Source of the DNA: Mya arenaria
Lineage: Eukaryota; Mollusca; Bivalvia; Myida; Myidae
NCBI RefSeq assembly: GCF_026914265.1
Contig: NC_069125.1
Span: 22,184,966-22,248,965 of the forward strand
Length of the DNA: 64,000 bases
Direction: 5' to 3'
Both the position numbers and the translations under genes were made by a program. This document shows positions 45,865 to 56,839 of the stretch, in pieces. The first letter of the stretch is position 1; each line of letters begins with the position of its first letter. The notes under the pieces are model-generated. The model searched no databases. It was not told the origin of the DNA and saw only the letters and a list, made by a program, of their open reading frames with translations.

Positions 45865-47674
45865 TGGGCACTTTTGCCCTTTCGTGTTTTGCTGGCTTCT
45901 TTCATTCTTTGTAATTCCAAGTCAATCAAAGTCCCTTTAGGTTTCGACTGACAGTCGAGCATGCTTTTGGCGATAGCTGTCGTCTGTTCAGCCGGGAGAA
46001 CCATCTGTATATAAATTTTGGAGATAGGGTATTTTTCGAGACGCACTGCTTTTCAATGTTCTCCTCATCTTATATTTCCGTGTATCCAATAGATCCATTT
46101 TTAGTACTAATGTACGACTTGACTACTTGTCTTCCAAACACTCACTGAGGTTGAAAACTTTATGATACTTGATTTTATAGTAGCATCATTAACCGCGCGG
46201 GTTTGTACCAAGTCTTTTCTTCAAATGCAAGAAAAATGTTTTCCGATCCTGAAACGTTTGCTCACAGCATATACATGTGTAGAAATAATACGCGCAGACC
46301 ATGCCATACTCGTAAATGATTTAACAGATTCCTCCAGGACAAGAATAAGTAGCTACATTTGACGCACGACTATAGAGAAATTTCTCTCTCGTTTCGTTCC
46401 ATCATTAATGCAGATCAATCAACGATATGTCACCGGACACTGACTTTAATTCAACACAAGTATATTTGTTAAAGGGGTGCGCACATTGTAACCCTTACGT
46501 ATTCCTAATGCCCGGAAAACACTACTAGAAACTCATTTTAAAGCCTCCTCAACACTCCTCATTCCTGCCTCCTGTGTCCTCCTCAATCTTTCCTGCATCC
46601 TGTTGAAACTGAGGTACATATTAATGCGGCGGAAGAAGACTCTGAAAAGAACTAGAACCTATCATTCAAAGGACAGTAGCATCAACTGCAGAACGATTTT
46701 TTTGTTAAGATTATTTGATAATACCAGAAACAGATGAATTAGGGGAGGTGGCGAGTGTTTATTCTTAAAGCATCATTCATAATTGTGTTAACCCTTTCGT
46801 GTGTTACATGATAATAATCAGGTTACGGCATTCAAAACAGTTAACATTTTCTTTTACGTATTTTTTTTATTAATCGTAAACTAAGCGTTCTTTCGTGAAA
46901 CTTAAATACAATATTACATAAATACGCGCATTTATTAAGTTATCAAAAAATAAGATACAATAAGTTCAAATCAAGTTAGTTGTCTTACGCGGCGGCACAT
47001 ATTTTCTTTGCAGGAAAAGGGATATCACTCAGTAGGGGATTGTCAATACGCGTCTAACGCAATTTTAACTGTTGACTGCTACTCCAAGGTCAATTATTTT
47101 CATTATCGCTGATTTAGGTATAATCAAAGCACTGAAAGTGCTGATGAACGGTGACATTGTTCGGTCTGCTGCAAGTATAGAACTAAGTCCTTTCTCTTAT
47201 AAACACAAAAAATCATCGGAACCTAATCTTGAATATAGAAGCATAATTTGAACACTCTTAGGTGAGGACAATTAGACAATGCTTCAAACCAAATATCTAA
47301 GCTTGATATTTATTTTCCAAACATAATTATTCATCTTAATGCTGTAGCTTTGAAAAGTTGATGAAAAGGTCACCTAGCAATATCATCGTTAATGTTTGTT
47401 TGCAGAACTACTTCAAAATTTCATTCCAGTTGCATAACAAATACGCCAAAAGGACACAATCATGATAACTGAAGCATAACATTAACATATGTTTTTTAAA
47501 ACAGTATACATGGTCCAAAGTTCAATGTTGTACTCAAAATTAAAAACGTAGGCCTTAGCTGAAGCAACTGTGCACAAGATGATCAATCTGCAAGAAAAAC
47601 AATTGTCGAAAACTGACATAAACTTGGTATTAATGTGTACAATGCATTGAATCTTACTAACTGAAGTACCACAT

Positions 47675-47950
47675 AGTTTACAATTTATTTTAGCTAAGCA
47701 GTGATTTTGTATTTTTCCATTAAAAATATTACTGGGTATGTCTACGAAAGTATATAGCTTAAAAATACCACCCGTTTGGAGTAAGCCTTTGTAGCACAGC
47801 GGATACAACACTGGACTGCTATTTTTTTTTACATTTTGGTCCTTTCTCTATAATTATGATTCAAAGCTTAACACATTCTATTAAATAATTGTCCTGAGTT
47901 GCGTTACAGGAAAAAAAAATTGGTGCCAATCTGGTGTACAGTCCCTTTAA
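47675..47950 (-). mobile_element. Second copy of the TTAAAGGG-ended MITE, inverted
   Basis: It shares TATTACTGGGTATGTCTAC, GTAGCACAGCGGATACAACA, CTATTAAATAATTGTCCTGA and CCAATCTGGTGTACAGTCCC TTTAA with 9107-9775 in inverse order. Internal parts are deleted. Here the tRNA-like A-box block is on the plus strand. Confidence 0.75.
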
Positions 47951-48890
47951 AGTAACCCGAGAACAACAATGATGAATTGTTTTCCAAACATAGCAACATT
48001 TTATTGCAGAGGCCACAAAAATAGATAAAGTAAGTGAAAATGTCACAATCATGGTAAGCCAAACACAACATTCATAATTATTCTTAAAGCAGTACATTTT
48101 ATGAAAGAGGGTCAAAAGGTCACAGTAAAGAAGATCTGAGGACAACATTGATAATTGTTTTGCAAAACTTACTGAACTTTCGTTGCAGTACCTTAGAATA
48201 GAAAAGATGGTCAAACGGTAATTATCAAGGTTATCCAAGTACAAAATTGATATTTGTTTTAAAAGTTATACACATGGTCTAAAAAAATTTGCTGTTGCTT
48301 CAAAAATAGAATGTTTGTCAAAAATCATATTCTATGTCATCAAAGCACAACATTGCTTTTTGTTTTGAAAACTGTACTAAAAAACTTTCATTGAAGTAGC
48401 TTAAAAATAGGAAAGTATGTCGAAAGGACAACGTTATGAAAGCACAATTTTGATTTTTGAGTTCGAATCAATGGTCTTAATTTCATGGCTGAAGCTTCAA
48501 ATTTTAATGTGTGTCAAAAGGCCACAATCTAGGTCATCAAAAGACAACATTAAATATTGTTTTCAAAACTGTCTAAAATGCTATAGCTCTAAAAAATAAT
48601 TAGGTAAAAAAGGTCCCAGTCAGGGTCATCCTAGAACGACATATATAAATATATGTTTGTTTTCAAAACAGTACTGATGTCAAGTTTTCATCGATGAAGC
48701 TTTAAAAAACATATTCAACAACTTCAGGAAATGTGTAAATAACTTAGCCTTTGTCGATCTTACTAACATATTTCCTTGACGAGTTGTATAATACAGTCTA
48801 TTATATGATGACGAGTTTTAGTATCTTTTTATCAAAATATTCTTTAAGTAAAGACAACAAAAACAACTTACCTGTTTTACTTCTCTAGTA
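47951..48890. other. Interior of element X with degenerate repeats
   Basis: Diffuse repeats of about 130-140 bp (AAAGGTCACA, ACAACATTGAT-TTGTTTT-CAAAACT, TTGAAGTAGCTTAAAAATAG) cover this stretch. It looks like an old minisatellite of another pearl-like element. No gene. Confidence 0.45.
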
Positions 48891-49634
48891 AACAAGAGCT
48901 GTCACAGAGACTGCGCGCTCGACTATTACGTCGCTGTTCAGTGTAAGGATTAAAAAGTTTTGGCGAAACATGGATCACTGTAAAATTAGATTAGATTTCA
49001 ATGCAATACATTATGTATTTGTTGAGATATTAACATGAATGTGGTTACATGGAAAATTTTAAGTCCAATACTTGAAACTTAAACAGTATTTCTAAGTTGC
49101 ATAATAAAGGGGCAAAAATGATAAAATATAAAAGATAGAGTTATCTTTCCTGATTATTTAAGAAGGTTGAATAGTTGGGAGCCTGTGTATAAAGTTTCAA
49201 TGCAATACATGATGCATTTGAATTTATATGTCAAATAATAAAGCAAAACCTTAACTAGAATTTTTAAGTCGAATAATAAAGGGTCATTATTTGCATTAAA
49301 TGCAAACTAGAGTTATCTTACTTGGTTAATTAGGAAGGTTGGATGGTTGAGTACTATTGTATAAAATCTTAATGCAATACATCAAGTAGTTGCTGAGATA
49401 TCAACCTATGTGTGCTTACATGCAAAACCTTAACCAGAATTTCAAAGTCAAATAATAAAGGCCCATTTTTTGCATTAAATTCAAATAAGTGTTATCTAAC
49501 TTCATTAATTTAGTAGGTTAGATAGTTGGGAATACATATCTAAAGTTTCAATGCAAAACCTTAACCAAGGTGTGACACCGACGCTTGGGTGAGTAGTATA
49601 GCTCTCCATATTCTTCGAATAGTCGAGCTAAAAA
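48891..49634 (+). mobile_element. Pearl/Helentron-like element, family 1, complete ends
   Basis: 5' AACAAGAGCTGTCACAGAGA then CTGCGCGCTCGACTATT; 3' hairpin TATTCTTCGAATA overlapping AATAGTCGAGC, then TAAAAA. The 5' GCTCGACTATT and 3' AATAGTCGAGC are exact inverses. Three to four internal units of about 178 bp match those at 38.5-39.5 kb. This is the clearest full-length member of the family. Confidence 0.85.
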
Positions 49635-50852
49635 CAGGATACATGTACCATTAAAGCGATGCTATTCTCTGGACTACAAGCATGCATTGCAAAAATTTGT
49701 ATTAGGAAAAAATTCAAACCAAAGAATCATGCGATCATTCTCACACTGTTTGTAAGAAGAATACATATAAAGGTGATATCAAGTACAGCAGAAAGGAATA
49801 ACAACAAAAAACTAAACTCTTTTTAATTGTGACATCATAATGGTCAGTGGTAAGATGAAGTCATAGATTACTATGTGTTCATGACGTCATTTCCTATTTA
49901 AACCAATATATAGTACCCCATTCAGTACCCAACGTGATTAAAAGTTTTTATCAGGAGATAACATTTTCCTCTTAAGAATTGGTTGGAAATTTAATTTTAC
50001 ATTTTTTTCATCACAATGAATACAAAATGACAAATTGTCATTTGAAAAAAACATTCTTGTCTATGAATTTGTTTAAAAACATGTGGAAGGATACTATAAG
50101 TTCCATGGTCAGTAGGTAACCCGCGATATGGGATATTCAATGTAAAGGAAACCATATTGCGGTGGAGTGAAGCTCGAACCTAAATATGGATTCTTCCCCC
50201 CCATATTTCCAATACTATGTCACCTACTAACCAGGTAATGTAAGTATAACGTTGACAACCTGTTCTCCTGTTTAAATGTTTTATTTATTCATTGAAATAT
50301 TCATCAAATCCGAATAAAGACGCCATTTTGTTGTAATTTAAATTTGGAAAATGGAAAAATGTGGAGTCACCGCGTGACCTGTCCTTGACCAACAGCGGTG
50401 TTTCATAAATATTGGGAGTCGTGACATTTTTTTGACCAATAGAAATAGACCAATGTTATATTGATATCCCCATGTGTATTTAGGAGAGAAAAATGTGTGA
50501 TGGCTGTATTTAACTGGATATAAAGTATACAAGTAAATAAAAAAACACGAAAAAAAATAAAATCTTTATGAATAAACATTATTCAGAATGGGTGGAGTGA
50601 TTGATGATAATGAGCCCTTCTTAATCATTAAGCTAGTTACTTTAGGTCATTTAATTGACTTAGAAAACAACCTCATTGTCTAATTCATTGTCGACGTAAA
50701 ATCTTATGCAGGGATTGTGCATCAGGTGAGTGACAGTAGGCTGAGGTGAAACCCAACTTGAAGAATGAAATTGTTAATGATTAAGGATAGCACTTCATTT
50801 ATACCTATCTGAAATTTCATTTGCTTAATTGTAGGTTTGTTCTATTTTTGTT
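49635..50852. other. Interior of element X, nothing recognised
   Basis: AT-rich, with no frame longer than about 64 codons and no repeat ends found. Confidence 0.4.
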
Positions 50853-51219
50853 GTTAAAGCTGCACTCACACAGATTGAAAGTATTGAAAACTTCTTTATT
50901 TTTTGTTTCCGAACGAGCCATTTTTTTGCGAAAATCCATGGAAACCAGTAATATAAGACTGCTGACAAAAAATCAGATCATAGATTCTTAAACTTAAGTT
51001 CAAAAATTGATGTTTTATGCATTTTTTTTAACCGTTAGTATCAGTTTAAGCCATTAAGCATCAATTTTTGAACGTAAATATGAAAATCTAAGATCTGATA
51101 TCTTATCAGATATCTTATTATTGGTTTGCACATATATATTTACGCAATAATTTGCTCTTTCCAAAACAAAAAATAAAAGAAGCTGTTAAAATAGTCAATC
51201 TGTGGGAGTGCAGCTTTAA
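50853..51219. mobile_element. MITE with TTAAAGCTGCACTC ends
   Basis: The left TTAAAGCTGCACTCACACAG continues ATTGA, and the right is the inverse TCAATCTGTGGGAGTGCAGC then TTTAA. The centre has further inverted segments (CAAAAATTGATG/CATCAATTTTTG). TTAA at both extremes could be the target site, as in TTAA-specific superfamilies. A diverged copy is at 18,735-18,972. Confidence 0.85.
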
Positions 51220-53105
51220 GGGCTCATTATTTCTTAGTCTAAACAAGTTGATGTTCAAATTAAGAGTCTTCTTATCTATAAACATCTATTAAAACAAGTT
51301 TTTAAAAAAGAGGGTGTTTTGAAAATATCAAAATTGAATTAAGGAAAAGAATTTCATATTTATCAGGTTTGAACTGACATTTTCAAATGCTTTACCCTTT
51401 GGAACAAGCCATGTGGTAACTAAGAAATATGTCAAGTCCATGATATACGCATTAGCATAAAATTAATCAAGCACAATTTTGATCACAATTCACACACTGT
51501 GCAAGCATGTCAAAACATGGCCATGTTAAAATTGCAAAATTTCCTTCTGATTGAAAAAAAAATCACAGACTGTCAGACTAAATTACTGACACTCCTTTTC
51601 TATAAAAGTTCATGCTGTCTTCAGAAATAAATTGAAATAACGAATAAGGGTAATGTAACATTCTGCCAAAGGGGGAAGTGCATTCATAGTATGTGGATGT
51701 CCTGGATTAAATATGCAAATTAACATACCAGGTCTCTGTTTGGAGGGAGAATATATGTAGATAAAAGGGTTATGCATGATTTTCTCTGAAGGGATCTGTT
51801 GGCCTTGAACATTTCAGTAATATGGCTTGTTTTTATTGATCTTTTTTAGACATACATGTTTGATGCTTGATAGGCATACCAATGAGAATGATTTGCCCAA
51901 AATTGCAACAGAACAATTTCAGGGGCGTAGCCAGCGTTACACACTTACGCACATGCGTAACATCAATTTGAAAAATGAAAATAATGGTCAAACATGGCAT
52001 CAAAGTCGAGGGTTATGTTTTGACATCAGAATAAAACCTTAAAGGGTAGATCAGCTATAGAAAGCATTGTTTCTCTGTGCTAGATAGCTCCTACAGCGTT
52101 AAAAATCACTTAAAAAAAATCCGTGGGGAGCAGCCCCCCCCCCCCCGAACCTCCTACGGTTACAGGGATTCCCCATCCCATAGCCTCTCACATTTAGTAC
52201 AGCCTGGCTACACCCTTGAATTTAATTAATTGCCAAAAAATGTCAAAATCCTGTCTACATTTTAGTATTTTGATTTTTTTTTTCATTGAGTAAGACCCTT
52301 TTGAGCTATTTAAACACTGTAAATATCCGTAAAGCTATATGCATGTATACAATATCGATATCCCCAGCATGCACAATTAAGTTATGCATTATCTTTTACC
52401 ATTGTTAATTTTAACATACAAGAAGATACTGTATTTTACACTTACCTAAAAAATGTGTAGACAATGATAGAGAATAATAAGTGGCAGATTTCAAATCAAG
52501 GCATTTAAGGCTCACCAGGGGCTTAGCACCATCCAGATAATACAGACAGGCTAGCTCCATGTCCTAATGCCAGGATCATTTATAGTAACTTTATCTTGTT
52601 GAAAAGTTTAATACTTGACTAGTCCAAATAAACAGCAACTTCAGAGTCTTGGACAAGTTTTGTTTTGGCGAGTCTTCATGTCCACATCCAACTTTTTCTC
52701 CTAGCTAAGAATGACATTTCAAGCACTAAGTTTATTTAGTTCAAATAATTGTACATTGAATGATTTTTTACCATTTTTGATATGGCACGTCACATAGTGA
52801 ACACATCTATAATTTTCGACTTGATGTATATTGAGCTTCAAGATGACGCGCATCAGCTAGATAGGTCCAAAATGGCAATGCTATGTTGACAGAAGCTGAT
52901 CGGAATTTAAGTGTTTAATGAAACACTTGTGTAATTATACACACTTGTGTGATTAAACAATGATATTGGCTCAAGATAAATTATGTGAAACTTTCGTGTT
53001 CCTATTTTGCAATGCAATGTTTAATATTGAAGTGTTGTTACAGTTGAAGAAAATATTGTATTATGGTAGGAATCAGATCAACATGGCATAAAGGGAACCA
53101 AATTA
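51220..53105. other. Interior of element X, nothing recognised
   Basis: Includes a C-run at 52,134-52,146 and TCAGGGGCGTAGCCAGCGTT at 51,920-51,939, similar to the common GGGGCGTAGCCAG start of invertebrate repeats. No gene supported. Confidence 0.4.
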
Positions 53106-53457
53106 TGCACTGGTCAGTCAATTGTAACCATGCCCACCCCCCCACCCCCCCACCCCCAGATCTTGGGAATAGCGGGGACTTGGACTTTCAGTACAGCCAA
53201 CACCGGCTAGATTCCATGCCATGCGGAGACGTACAGTTGGTAAAATCCCCACCAAAGTCCCTGCACCCCGGGGACTCTAGGCAAGGCCAATTACCCGCTG
53301 TATTTAAAACAGACAAAACCACCGCATTTACCCGGCAATGTGTAGTTGGACTAGGCAATGTGGGGCCACCTGCCAAGCATAAACACGACCCATTTCACCC
53401 GCTATTCCCCGTATATCCCCGGACCTGGGTTGGCCGTGGTAACAATTGACTGGTGCA
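53106..53457. mobile_element. PIF/Harbinger-type MITE with TTA target duplication
   Basis: The left TGCACTGGTCAGTCAATTGT continues AACCATGCCCACC. The right is the near inverse, reading GGTTGGCCGTGGTAACAATT then GACTGGTGCA. TTA flanks both sides (53,103-53,105 and 53,458-53,460). A 3-bp TWA duplication is characteristic of PIF/Harbinger. The GC-rich interior makes long chance frames on both strands. Confidence 0.85.
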
Positions 53458-53460
53458 TTA

Positions 53461-54360
53461 ATATCACAATTTTAACGAAAATCTGAAGTACCTACTGTAC
53501 TGTAATGTATGTTTTATGCAGAAAGATGACAACTGTGACGCAGATGCAAGTTGTTTCGAGTTATTTATATTATCATTATTTTTCACATCAATATTTGCAA
53601 CAATTATTGGCACGAAGCAAAACGACGTCATTGTTTTTTGGATTTTCACTAAGTTTGTATTTCCGTGTTTTACTGCAACTTACTTTTAGTCGTGGGTGAC
53701 CTTTCACCAGATGTATATCAGTCATTAATTGTATTGCGTTAAATTCAGCCAATTTGACCACAAGGTGATGATGTTATTCAATTAATTATTTTTAATTCTC
53801 CTTTTTAGCACTAACAATTCATTGTAAAACTCGAGTGTGATGCCTTAAATCCGATTTGACACCTGAAATTCCACGGACATGTGTTGATTCATCCGCCATC
53901 TTGGATAAACCGGGTCATTTTGGGTCATGCCATTAACACATCATATTTTGATGATTCTACTTAAAGAGTCTACAGTATGATATATATTTTAAAATATTTC
54001 GATAGTTCAAAGTATTTAATTAATTATGTTTAGCGACAATGTACTTCAGTATTCAGTTCGAAACATTTACGGATTTATTTTTATCGATACAGTAAAATGG
54101 CCGAGGAGTTCCGAATGCACTTTTGTAGCAATGTAGTGGAACTATTTCCATGTAGTAGTCAATATTGGCGAAATGATTTATCAATATAAAAATTTGATTT
54201 CAGTACCAATTGTCAATAAATTATACATGACCCACTTCTCTCACTATTCGCCCAGACATTTTAGAAAAAAACTATGTAACAGCCACTTTAAATCAGCTGT
54301 GTATTCAAAACAATGATGAGAACTATTTACTGAGCGCACTGGCGTTCTTTGGCTTGTAGT
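53461..54360. other. Right interior of element X
   Basis: AT-rich. Contains TCCGCCATCTTGGATAAACC and AGTAAAATGGCCGAGG, which are promoter-like (YY1-like) words but have no adjacent frame or splice sites. Confidence 0.35.
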
Positions 54361-55428
54361 TTGCTCGGCTGGTGTGCCTACTTAGTATGGGCCCTGAGGG
54401 GCACCGTCCAAAAACTAAAACTGTTAAATGAAAAAAGGATACAAAAGGCTTGAAGCGATTTAATTCAATTCGTTATTACTTGAGTGAACAGGAGAAGAAA
54501 AAAATATCGGTTATACAACTTAAGATCTTGTAATAAATGACAGTCAAAGCGAGGTGACATACAAGTGGCTGAATCTTCGGATAAAACTATTTTTGTGCGC
54601 CAAAAGGATTATTAAACTGAAAGTACTATAGTATCTAAATCGTAATAAGTGATTGAATGTTTTATTCGATAAATATCAATTAAACATCGCATGTCTCAAA
54701 ATAAAGCGAATAATTTCGGATAATAAAGTAACCATTTTAGCAATAAATATAAGTGAAATCCGGAGACCTACATTCAGACAGGAAAACAAAAGGTTTAATG
54801 AGTGAATCGTAGTAAAAAAAGAAAAGAATGCCTTGTTGTATCTAGAATGTTTTCCTGCGTCATTCGCAGGGAAAATGCGATAAGGCATTTCAAAGTCTAC
54901 GTAAACGGGGATATTGTAAGCTCTGGTAAGTATTTAGAGAAACCTTGTATATATGGATACAATTCACTTAACTGTCATCTAAAAAAAACTTCATACACGT
55001 ATGGAAATTGGATATGTTTGTACGTGTTGTCTGAGAGTAAAATATCACTTGATATTGGTCCAAGGTGTAAAGTATGCTGAATTTAATATTACGTTTTACA
55101 CGATTGGTATCGGCTCCTGGAAGTCTGCTTTTCTTTTTATGATGTTATTCCAAGCAATTTTGAGAATGAGTTTAATGTATACCAGGTAAACCATATATAT
55201 GAAACCCACTGATAATGTCTCAGCGGCTTTTAATTAATATGTTAGGCGTTGGCACTCTTGTTTAAAATAATTTTACATATTTGTTTCCGGGTGGACGATT
55301 TTGTAAATTGAAATGTGTTGGAAACCAATTTCTTCTAAATTATTTTTTTTAAAACTGAATGACATCATTGAAGATCATTCATCATATTCATTAAGCCATT
55401 CAAAAGGAATTGATTATATAAGTTTATA

Positions 55429-55983
55429 TTACACAAGATGCATTCGTTCGACAAAATTACTTTTCGGAGAGTTATTGGTGGTGAAAAAATGTATGTTCTT
55501 ATTCTTTATGTATTTCCTAAACCACTGATTAGAAAACTCGCTACCTTTATCCGCTCGAACCTTGCGGATTTCTATCGGAGAAATGTCGTTCATCATGTCC
55601 TTGGTAGCGTTTAAAACTTCCTTTGTTTTGTTTTTCAATGGTTTCACCCAAAGTTTCCTGGACAGAATGTCGATGGCGCAAAGCAAAAAATCCACACCAT
55701 CATTCTCATCAGCTATGTTAAACATCGACAAAAGATCAATGTCCAGCTGCTCGGCGATAGCCGTCACTCGCACATTCGCTCTCTTAAATTTGTGTCGTCT
55801 CGGCTTCTGAAGCGAGTAAGCGTCCTGATCGTTTAACCATTGCTTTACGTAGGACACAGTAAATACTCCAGGATATTTATCACCAAGAACACGAAACAGT
55901 TTCTTCGCACCAGCGTAAGCAGCGGGATTTTTCTCATAAAAATAATATCGCTCTAAAATGTCTTCTTTCTCTTTATTATCCAT
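55429..55983 (-). CDS. Polinton-type integrase, right copy (reads as one frame)
   Basis: A single frame of 184 codons. Residues 1-55 form the N-terminal region (PAAYAGAKKLFRVLGDKYPG). The rve/DDE core follows: L-D-I-D-L near residue 80, VDFLLCAIDILSRKLWVKPL near 98-117, R-A-D-K-G-S-E-F near 142-149, and N-F-V-E-R near 177-181, giving an acidic triad with the last two about 33 residues apart by my count. The layout follows Polinton/Maverick integrases near the element terminus. The element around it is a gutted fossil, so whether the frame is expressed is unknown. It is short at the C-terminus compared with typical Polinton integrases, which often add a chromodomain. Confidence 0.75.
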   Translation of the reverse strand: MDNKEKEDILERYYFYEKNPAAYAGAKKLFRVLGDKYPGVFTVSYVKQWLNDQDAYSLQKPRRHKFKRANVRVTAIAEQLDIDLLSMFNIADENDGVDFLLCAIDILSRKLWVKPLKNKTKEVLNATKDMMNDISPIEIRKVRADKGSEFSNQWFRKYIKNKNIHFFTTNNSPKSNFVERMHLV

Positions 55984-56445
55984 GAGTTATTAGGGTACTG
56001 GTCGAACATCGAATGAGCATTTAGCTACACAAAGGGGCTTTATAATCTTCGCTTTTAAATATAAACAAACGATCAGGAATTAGCAACACCAAGTACTAAT
56101 TTAAAGTATTCTCGCAATCCAGCGACTGTAGTTAAGAAGAATAACGCTTCTCCGTATTTCCACGTCGTGTAGTGTAGCAGTTGTTTCCCTTATACTATAA
56201 AGAACAATACTGTTCTTCATTTATGTTTACTTATACACACTCGCATCATTGTCAATTCGTTTACTTATATCGTAAAGGACCATCACAGTATACAACAGGA
56301 GTCTTGCCCCCCCCCCCGGGTCATTCCAAGGACAACATCTCGTTAAGGAGCAAATCATCGTAAAACGGTGTTTTGCTCCTATCCATTTTATAGGAGCAAA
56401 ACATTGTAAAACGGTGATTTGCTCCTATCCATTTTACACTACTGC

Positions 56446-56839
56446 TGTGTTAAGACATGCATTTTTATTCTCTGGTTAGCCAATATATACACAAACCAAT
56501 CTTTACAACATCTTTCGTAATGGTATTATACACTATCACCTTTTCCCCCTTCAAAACCACACTTCTTGCACATTGCAACAGTTCAAACACACAAGTCATG
56601 TTCAGTATTGACGGAATTTCAATTGATGTTAACCTCATCTCTCAATCACTTCTTAAATTCATTGCGTCACCTATCCTATCCGTAAACACATTTAATCTCA
56701 TTAAACCAGAATTTAAGAACCCAAATGAAGCCAGAGATTAAGCTTAACTGGTAATATTAACTTCTTAGCCACAGCGCATGAAGCACATAAAAATTCAGAG
56801 TCTATCGATTTAAAGAAAATAAAGATCACTTTGACAATC
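56446..56839. other. Flank between fossil element and satellite
   Basis: An open plus-strand frame of 94 codons (56,457-56,741) is present but unrecognised and without splice support. Confidence 0.35.

Larger units (their letters stand above)
47123..54409 (+). mobile_element. Element X: 7.3-kb insertion with terminal hairpins
   Basis: Defined by an empty site: the left Polinton copy (inverse of 36,145-36,165) reads GATTTAGGTATAAAAACTAAA. The right copy has GATTTAGGTATA, then ATCAAAGCACTGAAAGTGCT and 7.3 kb, then GGGCCCTGAGGGGCACCGTC before AAAAACTAAA. Both ends carry hairpins (AGCACTGAAAGTGCT; GGCCCTGAGGGGC) and short inverse ACGGTG/CACCGT. At most one or two bases could be a target duplication. 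No large frame is present, so it is non-autonomous. Absence of a duplication suggests a Helitron-like or recombinase mechanism, but the ends lack the canonical Helitron TC...CTRR. Confidence 0.7.
45585..56445 (-). mobile_element. Fossil Polinton/Maverick-type element, right copy (minus orientation)
   Basis: It corresponds to the left copy in inverted orientation: terminus at 56,445 (CCATTTTACACT inward), integrase at 55,429-55,983, then a segment matching 35,325-36,150, and the C2H2 region at about 45.2-47.1 kb. A later 7.3-kb insertion (47,123-54,409) interrupts it. It lacks polymerase, ATPase, protease and capsid genes and is a deleted fossil, though its integrase frame looks whole. The outer flanks of the two copies do not share a target duplication. 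Confidence 0.7.

Noticed and set aside
53063-53449. 128-codon plus-strand frame with Pro-rich start
   Set aside because: It lies almost entirely inside the Harbinger-type MITE (53,106-53,457), whose C-rich interior opens frames on both strands.
29594-56445. One intact 27-kb Polinton with very long inverted ends
   Set aside because: The bases just outside the two termini do not match, core genes (polymerase B, ATPase, capsids) are absent, and the same integrase and finger genes occur in both arms.
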